Source: Candidatus Methylophosphatis roskildensis | GTDB lineage: Bacteria > Pseudomonadota > Gammaproteobacteria > Burkholderiales > Rhodocyclaceae | Assembly: GCA_016708905.1 (NCBI GenBank) | Contig: JADJEV010000005.1 | Span: forward strand, 186,001-250,000 | Reading direction: 5' to 3' | DNA length: 64,000 bases | Shown here: positions 55,153 to 63,529 of the stretch, piece after piece | Layout of the letters: the number at the start of each line of letters is the position of its first letter | Position numbering within the stretch: position 1 is the stretch's first letter | Position numbers and translations under genes: made by a program | The notes under the pieces: model-generated | Told to the model about the DNA's origin: nothing | The model's database searches: none | The model's input: only the letters and a program-made list of their open reading frames with translations

Positions 55153-55440
55153 TGCGCTGCTCCGGAAGGCACTGCACAGACCCGCAAGATCCGGCATGCC
55201 GGTGCCCTTGAGCTGGATGCGCATCTTCGCCCCCCCGCCCATTGTCCAGTTCGACAATGCATTCGCCGCCGCTGGCCAGCCTTGGCGCTACCAGCTCGAC
55301 AAACGTCGCTGGGCTTTGCGCACCGCACGCTTGGCCCCCAGCACACTCCAGGCGCTGCTTCAGCCCTTAGTAGTTCAGACGCAGTGCCCGAGTGGTCCGG
55401 TTCAGACCGTGCTCTGTGAATGGCGGTCGAAACGCGCCTG
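55153..55440 (-). pseudogene. IS66-type TnpA remnant with stop and frameshift
   Basis: Joined frames give FTEHGLNRTTRALRLNY, then TAA (55367-55369) where LNYYGLKQR expects a second Tyr, then GLKQRLE to GGECIVELDNG, and after a frameshift at a run of G at about 55232, KMRIQLKGTGMPDLAGLCSA to the end. It adjoins tnpB as in IS66 elements. No intact copy is present. Confidence 0.68.
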
Positions 55441-55813
55441 AATCTGGCGACGAGAAGAAAGCGGCGTTGTGAAGGTCGCTGTGTTTTCGCCCCGGCGAAC
55501 CCGTGTTTCAGGTGGTGGGCACAACGGCGGCAGAGGGTGCGTTGGAAGGAGCCCGTAGGGTGACTGGAAACGCGCCCTCTGCCGCGCGGCCGCGATCGAG
55601 GACTCGGTAGCAAGGCAAGCGAGTGGGGATGGCAGGTGGGATCGAGATGCGGTAGAAATACGCCGCCAAAGAAACCGGCACGACATCGGCTCAAACCGCC
55701 AAGTTCACCCCGATGCCGTGCCCCACGCCGTGCTGGGCACGGGTGCAGGGGAAGTATTCCACGAGTCGGACGGCCCTGTCGATATTTCGTTGGCGTGACA
55801 TGGACCGCCGCCG
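55441..55813. other. Mobile-element debris, no gene
   Basis: The stretch has no recognised gene. GC-rich repeats such as TTTCAGGTGGTGGGCACAAC resemble sequence seen at edges of transposable elements; nothing is certain. Confidence 0.35.
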
Positions 55814-56266
55814 ATGGAATTGTCGGGCCGATTCTTTCTCTGCGCCCGTTGTCGGGCCCAGGTACTCGTCTGCAGCCCTTGCGACCGGGGCCAGATCTAC
55901 TGCGCCGGTGACTGCGCGAAAGCGGCCCGGTGTCACTCGCTACGCCAGGCGGGCCGACGCTACCAGAGCAGTCGCCGCGGCCGCTTCAAACACGCCGAAC
56001 GCAACCGTCGTTACCGTGCCCGACAGGAGGAAGTGACGCATCAGGCTTCACTCGCGCCGCCGGCCGATGATCTACTGGCCGTGAGCTCGACGACCTCGGT
56101 GCAAGCGTCATCGGAGAGGCCTGCGACGGCGCTGGTGACGTGGCAATGCCATTTCTGCCGCCGTCCGTGTGCGCAGTTTGTCCGAACCGGCCCCATGCGC
56201 CGTCGAGTTGCTCGCAACGTCTGTCGAGCCGATCGAAGAGGAACTGACGGTGAGCATAGCCCCTGA
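55814..56266 (+). CDS. Cys-rich small protein of IS21-type element
   Basis: A 150-residue protein: SGRFFLCARCRAQVLVCSPC then DRGQIYCAGDCAKAARCHS, a cysteine pattern of a zinc-binding or RING-like module, and a basic tract SLRQAGRRYQSSRRGRFKHA. A second pair occurs in WQCHFCRRPCAQ. Such proteins are usually found directly before IS21-like IstA genes; function unknown. It overlaps the next frame by 17 bp. Confidence 0.65.
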   Translation: MELSGRFFLCARCRAQVLVCSPCDRGQIYCAGDCAKAARCHSLRQAGRRYQSSRRGRFKHAERNRRYRARQEEVTHQASLAPPADDLLAVSSTTSVQASSERPATALVTWQCHFCRRPCAQFVRTGPMRRRVARNVCRADRRGTDGEHSP

Positions 56267-56612
56267 ACTCGAAGCGCATATCCTGCGCTACTACCACGTC
56301 GAGAGATGGCGGATCGGGACCATCGCCCGCCAGCTGCGCGTGCACGGCGGCACGGTCCGCCGCGTCCTGGCGCAAGCCGGACTGCCCAGGATCGGGCCGG
56401 TGCAACGCTCCTCGCAGCTCGACGCCTACCTGCCGTTCATCGCGCAGACGCTGGAGAAGTTTCCGACGCTGACCGCCAGCCGTTTGTACGTGATGGTTCG
56501 CGAGCGCGGCTACTTGGGGGGCCCCGATCACTTCCGCCATCTGATCTCGCTGCACCGGCCGCGGCCCAAGGCCGAAGCCTACCTGCGCCTGAGCACGCTT
56601 CCCGGGGAATAA
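56250..56612 (+). pseudogene. istA: IS21-type IstA, N-terminal 120 residues only
   Basis: From GTG 56250 the frame encodes the DNA-binding half of an IS21 transposase: IAPELEAHILRYYHVERWRI, IGTIARQLRVHGGTVRRVLA, YVMVRERGYLGGPDHFRHLI. It ends STLPGE* at 56610, where family members continue EQ.QVDW into the catalytic DDE domain. The break is inside the perfect palindrome at 56604-56635, so another element has probably cut it. istB is not present. Confidence 0.75.
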
Positions 56613-56635
56613 TGGGAAGCTTCCCATTATTCCCC
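56604..56635. repeat. Perfect 32-bp palindrome
   Basis: Two 16-base arms, GGGGAATAATGGGAAG and its exact complement, meet without a spacer. The istA frame stops in its left arm. The block GGGGAATA recurs about 25 bases further on. It may be the end of, or insertion mark of, the element carrying the next gene. Confidence 0.75.
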
Positions 56636-56715
56636 TAAGCCGGACGAGCCGGAACCAAACAGGGGAATAGCGGTACCCTAGCGCTTGCGTGGAGCTTGTC
56701 GATGCGGAGGCCGCC

Positions 56716-58221
56716 ATGGAGCTGCTTACGACCCGGTACGCGGAGAATCTGGCAGGCGTGCTGTCTTGCTACGACCGGATCGTCATCACCGGCACGTTGC
56801 CCGGCGCGTGTTTCGCAGAGGGCATGACCAGCTTCTTGGTCTCCCGTGGGATCCGTATCTTCGACTACCCGCAGTTCGCGCTGCCTCTGCGGGAGCGCGT
56901 TCGCCATGCCGCTCAGGCGCTGGCAACGGAGCACGGCGCCAGGATCGAACATATCGCCAAGGCCCACGTTCGCAAAGAAGACGTCGTGGCCAAGGTGCTC
57001 GCGGCGCGTGGCGATGCGCCCGGCCTGGTGCACGTGATATCGGCGATGGAGACCTGCGCGACCTATCAACCCTGGCACGACAAGGCCAGCGGACGCACTT
57101 TCCTGCGCCCGGACACCACCAAGTGCCTGCACTACTACTTCTACTGGATGGACCGAGAGCTGGGGCTCATCTACGTGCGCGTGCCCACCTACTGTCCGTT
57201 CCGGCTGCAGGTTTACTGCAACGGACACAGTTGGCTGGCGCAACGAATGCGGCGCGAGGGCATCGACTTCGCCGCAGCCGACAACGCTTTTGCTCGCATA
57301 ACCGACTTCGCTCGTGCGCAAGAACTCGCCGACACCTTCAAGCCTGAGTTGCTGCATCGCCACCTGGACCGCTACGCCCAGCTGTGCTGCCCCGTCCTGG
57401 ATGTCTTTGGGCAGACCTACCACTGGAGCATCATGCAGGCCGAATACTCGACCGACTTGGTGTTCAAGAGCGAGAAGATCCTCGGCTCGCTGTACCAGCA
57501 GCTCGCCCGCGAGGCAGTGCTCTCGGTGAAGGCCGAGCAAATCGCCACATTCCTGGGCAAGAAGATCACCCCGCAACTGGCCGCCGAGATTGGCTCGCGC
57601 CTGAGCACGCGCATTGAGGGAACCTGCATCAAGCACAAATTCGGATCGGTCTCTATCAAGATCTACGACAAGTTCGCTCGCATCCTGCGCATCGAGACCA
57701 CAACCAATGACGTTTCGTTCTTCAAGCACCACCGCAAGGTGGAACACCGCACCGGCCGCACCACGCGAGAAGTCGCGCCACTGAAGAAATCCATCTACAG
57801 TCTCATCGACCTGCGCGAAATTCTGCTGGGCTGCAATCATCGCTATCTCGAGTTCCTCTCCAGCCTGGACGATCACAGCAGCGGACAACGCCTGCTTGAA
57901 CGCGTGACGCAATCCAAACCTGACGGCGACCGGTCCTTCAAGGGCTTGAACTTCTTCGATTCCAACGACCAAGCCCTCCTACGCGCCGTGCAACGACCCG
58001 AATTCAACATCCATGGCTTGGCCCGCTGTGACTTGATGCGCCGACTCCCTGACCAAACGCCCTCGCGACTGTCCCGCCAGCTCCGCCGCCTGCGCGTCCT
58101 CGGCTTGATCAAGCGCGCCGCCAACACCTACCGCTACTACCTGACTCGAGCAGGCCGCATGGCCATCGCCGCGTTCGAGCGCCTCACCAACTTCGCAATC
58201 GTTCCTGCAATGGCCGCATAG
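56716..58221 (+). CDS. 501-residue winged-helix protein of unknown role (MarR-like annotation)
   Basis: I recognise the family only as large proteins often labelled MarR family regulator and found in multiple copies in betaproteobacteria; no function is established. The first about 420 residues are alpha/beta with a conserved start (RYAENLAGVLSCYDRIVITG) and the block FKHHRKVEHRTGRTTREVAP. The last 80 residues form a winged-helix (TPSRLSRQLRRLRVLGLIKR, then TYRYYLTRAGRMAIAAFE). ATG 56716 has GGAGG five bases upstream. Position between a palindrome and a RIT element hints it is mobile; a recombinase role is possible but unproven. Confidence 0.7.
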   Translation: MELLTTRYAENLAGVLSCYDRIVITGTLPGACFAEGMTSFLVSRGIRIFDYPQFALPLRERVRHAAQALATEHGARIEHIAKAHVRKEDVVAKVLAARGDAPGLVHVISAMETCATYQPWHDKASGRTFLRPDTTKCLHYYFYWMDRELGLIYVRVPTYCPFRLQVYCNGHSWLAQRMRREGIDFAAADNAFARITDFARAQELADTFKPELLHRHLDRYAQLCCPVLDVFGQTYHWSIMQAEYSTDLVFKSEKILGSLYQQLAREAVLSVKAEQIATFLGKKITPQLAAEIGSRLSTRIEGTCIKHKFGSVSIKIYDKFARILRIETTTNDVSFFKHHRKVEHRTGRTTREVAPLKKSIYSLIDLREILLGCNHRYLEFLSSLDDHSSGQRLLERVTQSKPDGDRSFKGLNFFDSNDQALLRAVQRPEFNIHGLARCDLMRRLPDQTPSRLSRQLRRLRVLGLIKRAANTYRYYLTRAGRMAIAAFERLTNFAIVPAMAA

Positions 58222-58286
58222 CCGCAATGCATCGTTTCGGCCTCGCACTTCTGTGCCAGGACGCAAAACTTTGAAGTCGTAAGAGA

Positions 58287-58308
58287 CTAATGAGAAGGAA
58301 GCCGTAAT
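58287..58308 (+). repeat. RIT left inverted repeat
   Basis: CTAATGAGAAGGAAGCCGTA and two further bases, identical to the reverse complement of the right end; similarity continues inward with mismatches (GCGAAGGA against CGAAAGGA). Confidence 0.92.
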
Positions 58309-58384
58309 GCGAAGGAGATGGCCCGCGCCGCGGAATCTGCGGGCTGGCGGGCCACGCGACCTTGTCATTATGGATGGATGCTTT

Positions 58385-59383
58385 TCACAGCGACGCAAGC
58401 CAGGCGAGCAGTTCCGGATCCTGTCGCCATCGCGGGGGCGACCGGGCTTGGTCGATGGGTCGACCTGTTCGAGCGCTTTTCGCTTGGTCTCCAAATTGGC
58501 GCGTGCGTAGTGATTGGTCGTATCGAGCCGCGCATGGCCGAGCCAGTTACGGATCACCGTCACATCGACACCGGCGGCGACGAGCTGGACGCCGACGCTG
58601 TGACGCCACGTATGCGGCGTGATTCGCTTGGTTGCGAGCGACGGCATGTGCCGGGCAGCTGCCTGAACGTACTGCTTGAGCTTGAAGCGGACTCCGGCTG
58701 CCCCGAGCGGCTGGCCGTATCGGTTGACAAAGATTGGCTCGTCATCCGAGCGCGGTAGTCGCCTCAGCAGTGCTTTGATCAGCGCCACCGTTTCCGGCCA
58801 TAAGGGGCAGATGCGACTCTTGCGTCCCTTGCCGAACAGCTCTACCTGCGCGGGGGATTCAAAGCGGATGGCCCGCGGGCATACATCCAGCGCTTCCTGG
58901 ATTCGCGCTCCCGTGTTGTACAGGAACGCGAGCAATGCGTGATCCCTTTGCCCTTCCAGGCTCGATCGGTCGGGTTCGCGAAGGACCGCCGCGATTTCCT
59001 CGGCATCCATGTAGCACATGGCGGGCCGGGACGTCTTCTTGACCGGGATGTGCGCGATCTCTGCGCATTGAGCGATCGCCAGCGGCTCGCGATGAGCCAC
59101 GAAGGCAAAGAAGCTATGGATGGCGGCAAGTCGACAGTTGCGCGTGCCGATGGACACCTTCCTGTCCTTCTCCAGATAATCGAGGAAGGCGAGCACCTCG
59201 CTGGGCTGCAGGTCCGCCAGCGATAGCTGTGTGATCCCCCGTCGCCCACGGCTGGCGGTAAATTGAAGGAACATCTTCCAAGTGTCGCGATACGAGCACA
59301 CCGTATGACGAGAGATTTCTCTGCTGGCCCATCCATTCATGGAAGAAGGCGTGCAGCAGAGAGGCGAGGGAACTCGGTTTCAT
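58385..59383 (-). pseudogene. ritC: RitC tyrosine recombinase with two frame breaks
   Basis: Three frame segments encode RitC: MKPSSLASLLHAFFHEWMGQ QRNLS, then SRHTVCSYRDTWKMFLQF through to ALEQVDPSTKPGRP, then RWRQDPELLAWLASL and TGA. The first break is at about 59342 (a CG pair missing), the second at about 58440 in a C run (one C short). The catalytic residues R (TGARIQEA), H-x-x-R (PHTWRHSV) and Y (TTNHYARA) are present. ATG 59383 overlaps the ritB stop as ATGA. Confidence 0.78.
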
Positions 59384-60747
59384 GGCGCGTCCTCCGTCGT
59401 CCGGAGCGCTGTTGCGCCGTTCATGCGGAAGCGCTCGCCGGCTTCCTGCAGCAATTCGGGGGTGATGCCCAGATAGACCAGCGTCGAGCGGATATCCTTG
59501 TGGCCGAGGTATGTTGCGAGGTACGGAAGCTTGGATTGCGGGTTTATTCCTGACTTGTACCAGTCGCGCATTCGATGACTGACCATTGTGTGGCGCAGGT
59601 CATGAATTCGCGCTCCGACTGCTCCGCGTGCTGGTTTGACGTCCGCGCGTCGCAGCACATCCGTCAGAACGAGACGGATTCCGCCTACGGTGTAGCCGCG
59701 GTTGCGCTGGGGACTCCAGAACAGCGGGCTATCCGGATTCGTCGGCGCGCCGGCTCGCTCGCGCAGCTCGAGATAGCGCTTGAGCGCGGCCATGACGCCG
59801 GACGCCAAAGGCAAGCGACGATTCTTGAAGAACTTCGTCTCTCGAATGTCGATGGTCTGCTCGCGGAGATCGACATCGCCGAGCCTCAGACGTGCGATCT
59901 CGCCTCCCCGAAGCCCGGCGCAGTAGGCAAGCATGAGCATCGTGAAGAGGATGATGGGACGCCACGGTGCCTTCGGGGAGGGGATACAACAGGGCCGCCT
60001 GCAGAACCCGACGAATCTCCTCGTCCGAGTAGAGATGGGGAGATCGCTGGTGTTGCCGGGCCGCACGCGCGACGCCATCGCCGATGGGCAAGATCGGCAC
60101 CCGCGGATCGATTCGGTGCATCGCTTTTGACGCGATGCGGCCTGCTCTCTGAGCGTCGTACAGGTGGTACGGCGACGGCGCCTCTTGGCTCCAATGCTCA
60201 ACGAGTTCGGCCAGCGGATGCCCGGCGAGTTCGGAATGGCATTGTAAAAGCGATCGAAGCGCAGCAGCGTCTGCTCTTCGGTGCGATAGCGATAGCCGAG
60301 GACACGCATGTGCGCGATATGCTCATCCATCACTGGTCCAAGAAAGCTTCCGAAGCGAGGCAGCCGGCGCTGCTCGTGAAGTGCCGCGGTGCTATCTTCA
60401 CTGACGAGGGCGCGCACGATCGGCGTGGTGCGGGGACCATGCTGCCGATGCAATTCGGCAAATGGGTTTGACGCGATCAGGCCCTGGTCGCGCAGCCACT
60501 GGAGATATCGCTCGATCAGGAAGCTTCGGTGATAGAGGATGTGCGCCGGCCACTTGAGACTGTGCTCCTTCAGCCATTGCTGCACGATCGCGATGCTCGG
60601 TGAAGCGACCACATCATGGTTCGCGAGGAAGCAGCTGAAGTTGCGCAGAATGGCCGCATAGTTCTTGCGCGTGGCCGGATGGCGAAAGTGTTGCGCCCAC
60701 AAGAACTGCTCGATGAGGGTTGATTCGATAAACGGCAAACGAGTCAT
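59380..60747 (-). CDS. ritB: RitB tyrosine recombinase, internal frame slip pair
   Basis: The nominal 455-residue frame is open, but about 90 residues in the middle (after RFDRFYNAI to before APWRPIILF) are out of phase. The other frame gives QCHSELAGHPLAELVEHWSQ and YSDEEIRRVLQAALLYPLPE, which is the expected family sequence. One T is missing near 60247 and one extra G near 59972 would explain it. The catalytic R (CAGLRGGE), H-x-x-R (HDLRHTM) and Y (STLVYLGI) are present at the C-terminus. Translation of the given frame would yield a protein with a scrambled centre. Confidence 0.75.
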   Translation of the reverse strand: MTRLPFIESTLIEQFLWAQHFRHPATRKNYAAILRNFSCFLANHDVVASPSIAIVQQWLKEHSLKWPAHILYHRSFLIERYLQWLRDQGLIASNPFAELHRQHGPRTTPIVRALVSEDSTAALHEQRRLPRFGSFLGPVMDEHIAHMRVLGYRYRTEEQTLLRFDRFYNAIPNSPGIRWPNSLSIGAKRRRRRTTCTTLREQAASRQKRCTESIRGCRSCPSAMASRVRPGNTSDLPISTRTRRFVGFCRRPCCIPSPKAPWRPIILFTMLMLAYCAGLRGGEIARLRLGDVDLREQTIDIRETKFFKNRRLPLASGVMAALKRYLELRERAGAPTNPDSPLFWSPQRNRGYTVGGIRLVLTDVLRRADVKPARGAVGARIHDLRHTMVSHRMRDWYKSGINPQSKLPYLATYLGHKDIRSTLVYLGITPELLQEAGERFRMNGATALRTTEDAP

Positions 60748-61994
60748 GGCAGCATTCCCCCTGGAAGGTCGAGTCCGATGTTTCGCAGATCCTCGGTCGC
60801 CAGCTTCAGATACTCTGCCGTCGCCGCGGCGGACGTGTGTCCCAACATGTCGCCGATAATCTTGAGCGGCACACCGGCTCGCAGCAGACTCACGGCGTGC
60901 GCGTGGCGAAAGGCATGGGGTCCTTTCCTTCCTTGTGGAGTGATTCCCGCCGCTCGCAGACGAGCGCTCGTGACGCAGTTGAGGATCGATCCGTTCTTGA
61001 ATGGACGGTGCGGCGCCTGGATACGCAGGAATATTTCTCGGTGGGGGCTCGACGGGCGCACCTTCTCCACGTATCGAAGCACGGCTTCGCCTGGTTCGCG
61101 CAGCAATGGAAGCTCGGAGCAGGTTCCGGTCTTCGAGTGGCGCACCTGAAGAACGTCCCGCCGCCAGTCGATGTCGTCCAGACGCAAACTGACGACTTCC
61201 GCAGCCCGCAGGCCATAGGTCGCCAACAGGATCAAGATGGCGTAGTCGCGCAGACCGACCGGTGAAAGATCCTCGCGAGTCACTTCCAACACTCGCTGCA
61301 CGTCTTCTGGCCTGAGGGCCGCCGGAATGCCTTCGTGCTCATAGATGCGCGGCCCGATGACGGTACCGGTGAGATCGATGGCAGTTCGGCCGGTACGCCA
61401 CAAGTGGCGCAGGAAATCCCGAAGGCAGACGGTGCGGTCTTCGATGGATGCGCGCCGAAGTCCGTCACAACATCGCTTCAAGTACACATCGAGGTCGCGA
61501 ACGCTCAGCTCCGCAAGGCCCAGCTGATCTGCGCGGGGCCCGAGTGAAGTCAGGAACCCCAACGCATGCTTCGTCCGCTTGGCACGAGTCAGCGCGTGCA
61601 GTCCACGCAGGTCGCGCAACCACATGTCGTAGTCCTGCACGATGTCGTGATGCAAGACTTCGAGCGCAGTGCGTGGTGGATCCGAAACCGGCCATGCTCC
61701 CCGCACAAGACGCAGCATCATATTGACGGCACCGGTGTAGCGATGTCGCCATTTCTGAAATGGTGGCAACTGGCTGTATCGCTTCCGCGTGCGCCGGTAT
61801 TGCTGGCGCAAGAAGCGCGTTACGTGCCCCGAGCGAACGGTTTCGATCGACAGGCTATTTCGGTTGCAGTAATCCAGTAACTGACGTACGCGAGCGGGAT
61901 ACCACCGCTGGATTCGCGGGGAATATCCTTCAGCCTTCAGATGGGCCAGCAGCTTCTCGATCAATACCTCGGCAGTAGATAGCTGAGCAGACAT
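60744..61994 (-). CDS. ritA: RitA tyrosine recombinase
   Basis: The first gene of the trio; 416 residues. Catalytic R in TYGLRAAEVVSL, H-x-x-R in AFRHAHAVSLL, GH in GDMLGHTSAAATAEYL with Y at the end of that block, all intact. The N-terminal domain carries the arm-type fold for site binding. ATG 61994 is preferred to a start 13 codons upstream. Its TGA overlaps the ritB ATG. Confidence 0.88.
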   Translation of the reverse strand: MSAQLSTAEVLIEKLLAHLKAEGYSPRIQRWYPARVRQLLDYCNRNSLSIETVRSGHVTRFLRQQYRRTRKRYSQLPPFQKWRHRYTGAVNMMLRLVRGAWPVSDPPRTALEVLHHDIVQDYDMWLRDLRGLHALTRAKRTKHALGFLTSLGPRADQLGLAELSVRDLDVYLKRCCDGLRRASIEDRTVCLRDFLRHLWRTGRTAIDLTGTVIGPRIYEHEGIPAALRPEDVQRVLEVTREDLSPVGLRDYAILILLATYGLRAAEVVSLRLDDIDWRRDVLQVRHSKTGTCSELPLLREPGEAVLRYVEKVRPSSPHREIFLRIQAPHRPFKNGSILNCVTSARLRAAGITPQGRKGPHAFRHAHAVSLLRAGVPLKIIGDMLGHTSAAATAEYLKLATEDLRNIGLDLPGGMLP

Positions 61995-62101
61995 GGGAAC
62001 CTCCTCGGACAAGACGAAACCTGAGGATCCCACGTGCCCATAATGCGAAGCAGAATCGCAAAAGAATGCCGGCCGGCCAGGGAATTGCCAGCGTCCTTTC
62101 G

Positions 62102-62123
62102 ATTACGGCTTCCTTCTCATTAG
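62102..62123 (+). repeat. RIT right inverted repeat
   Basis: ATTACGGCTTCCTTCTCATT plus two bases, the exact reverse complement of the left repeat. Confidence 0.92.
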
Positions 62124-62143
62124 GCGAACAGGGCCAGGTCGAC

Positions 62144-62175
62144 TGGGGCCTATGCCGAGATCGGCATAGGCCCCA
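62144..62175. repeat. 15-bp-arm palindrome with 2-base centre
   Basis: Arms TGGGGCCTATGCCGA and its exact complement flank GA. It lies between the RIT right end and the second recombinase gene. It may be a recombination site, operator or terminator of one of the two clusters. Confidence 0.75.
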
Positions 62176-62293
62176 CAACGCCGAGTCCCGGATCATGCCG
62201 AGAAGTCGCTCCATGGTGCAGTAGCCAAGGCCCTGCGGGCGGGTGTGCTCGGCATAGCATTTCTTCCCCCAAGGTCGCTTTTTGGAGGATGAG

Positions 62294-63529
62294 ATGGAAC
62301 AGACCGACGATAGGTTGTGGTCCCTGTTGCGCGCACCCGAAGGCCCACTGGTGCCGTACATCGATGCGTTTGCGAGGCAGCTGAACGAACATGGATTCAA
62401 GCGCTATTCGATCGCTCCGCAGATTCGGCTGGTTGCCAAATTCAGTCGTTGGCTGAAGGCGAATCACATTGGCGTCGAGAGGGTGACGGAGGAACACGTT
62501 CAGCGATTTCTGCGCAGGCTGAAACCCCGGCGATCGAGTCAGCTGGGCTTTGATGCTGCGCTCCACCGGCTCATTGTGTTTCTGCAGCAATTGGACGTCA
62601 TCGATGAACAGGCGCCGCTCGCTGAAGCGACGCCGATTCAGATGGTGGTCGGCGCATTCGCGCAGCACTTGCGTCAGGACCGGGCCCTATCGCATGCGAC
62701 CTTTGTTCAATACGTCCCGTTCATCGAACAGTTCCTGGCTGAACGGTTTGGCAACGGCGTCATCGATCTCTCCGACTTGTGCGCCGCCGATGTCGTCGGA
62801 TTTGTCAGGCGACAGGCCGTCCGGCTGAGTCAGGTCCGCGCCAGATGCGCAACGATCGCCCTGCGCTCGTTTCTGCGGTACTTGCGTTATCGCGGCGAGA
62901 TCCGACTGGATCTGGCGGCGGCCGTTCCGAGCGTTCCCAACTGGTCGATGACGGGAATCCCGCGGGCTATCGCCGCCGAGCACGTGCGGGCTGTCTTGGC
63001 AAACTGCCGACGCGACACCCCGGTGGGTTGCCGCGATTACGCAATTCTGTTGCTGCTGGCCCGATTGGGTTTGCGCGCAGGCGAAATCGTGGCGCTGACA
63101 CTGGAGAGCATCGATTGGGAATCCGGCTGCCTGACGGTGATCGGCAAAGGCGGTCAGGAATCGCAGCTACCGCTGCCCTGCGAAGTCGGCGAAGCGATTG
63201 CCATCTATCTACAACGGGGGCGTCCCGGCAGCGCCTGCCGGACCCTGTTCTTGCGCGCCAATGCGCCGATCCGTGGCCTCGGCTCGCAGACCAGCATCGG
63301 TTCGATCGTCAATGCGGCCATGACGCGGGCCGGTATCGCGACCACGCATAAGGGGTCGCATCAGTTTCGGCATGCGCTGGCCTGCGAGATGCTGCGGCAG
63401 GGGGCCACCCTGACCGAGATCGGTAGCCTGTTGCGACATCGCCACTCAAAGACGACCGGCATTTACGCGAAGGTCGACTTCGGGGCATTGCGCCCGCTCA
63501 GTCTGCCTTGGCCGGGAGATGCACGATGA
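62294..63529 (+). CDS. Tyrosine recombinase/integrase, first of a second operon
   Basis: The 411-residue tyrosine recombinase starts MEQTDDRLWSLLRAPEGPLV with GGAGG five bases upstream. Catalytic R is in RLGLRAGEIVAL, H-x-x-R in HQFRHALA, and Y in TTGIYAKVDF. It differs in sequence from the RIT enzymes. Its TGA overlaps the next recombinase ATG, so this is another trio- or pair-type operon, back to back with the RIT element. Confidence 0.9.
   Translation: MEQTDDRLWSLLRAPEGPLVPYIDAFARQLNEHGFKRYSIAPQIRLVAKFSRWLKANHIGVERVTEEHVQRFLRRLKPRRSSQLGFDAALHRLIVFLQQLDVIDEQAPLAEATPIQMVVGAFAQHLRQDRALSHATFVQYVPFIEQFLAERFGNGVIDLSDLCAADVVGFVRRQAVRLSQVRARCATIALRSFLRYLRYRGEIRLDLAAAVPSVPNWSMTGIPRAIAAEHVRAVLANCRRDTPVGCRDYAILLLLARLGLRAGEIVALTLESIDWESGCLTVIGKGGQESQLPLPCEVGEAIAIYLQRGRPGSACRTLFLRANAPIRGLGSQTSIGSIVNAAMTRAGIATTHKGSHQFRHALACEMLRQGATLTEIGSLLRHRHSKTTGIYAKVDFGALRPLSLPWPGDAR

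Larger units (their letters stand above)
58287..62123 (-). mobile_element. RIT element: recombinase in trio flanked by 22-bp inverted repeats
   Basis: Three adjacent tyrosine recombinase genes on the minus strand, in the order ritA, ritB, ritC with ATGA overlaps, lie between perfect inverted repeats at 58287-58308 and 62102-62123. This is the definition of RIT elements. No target-site duplication is obvious at the edges. The element is next to the MarR-like gene on the left and a second recombinase operon on the right. Confidence 0.9.

Noticed and set aside
57979..59340. 453-residue frame as an intact RitC
   Set aside because: Its last part runs over the RIT end and antisense to the MarR-like gene, and both ends of RitC are in other frames.
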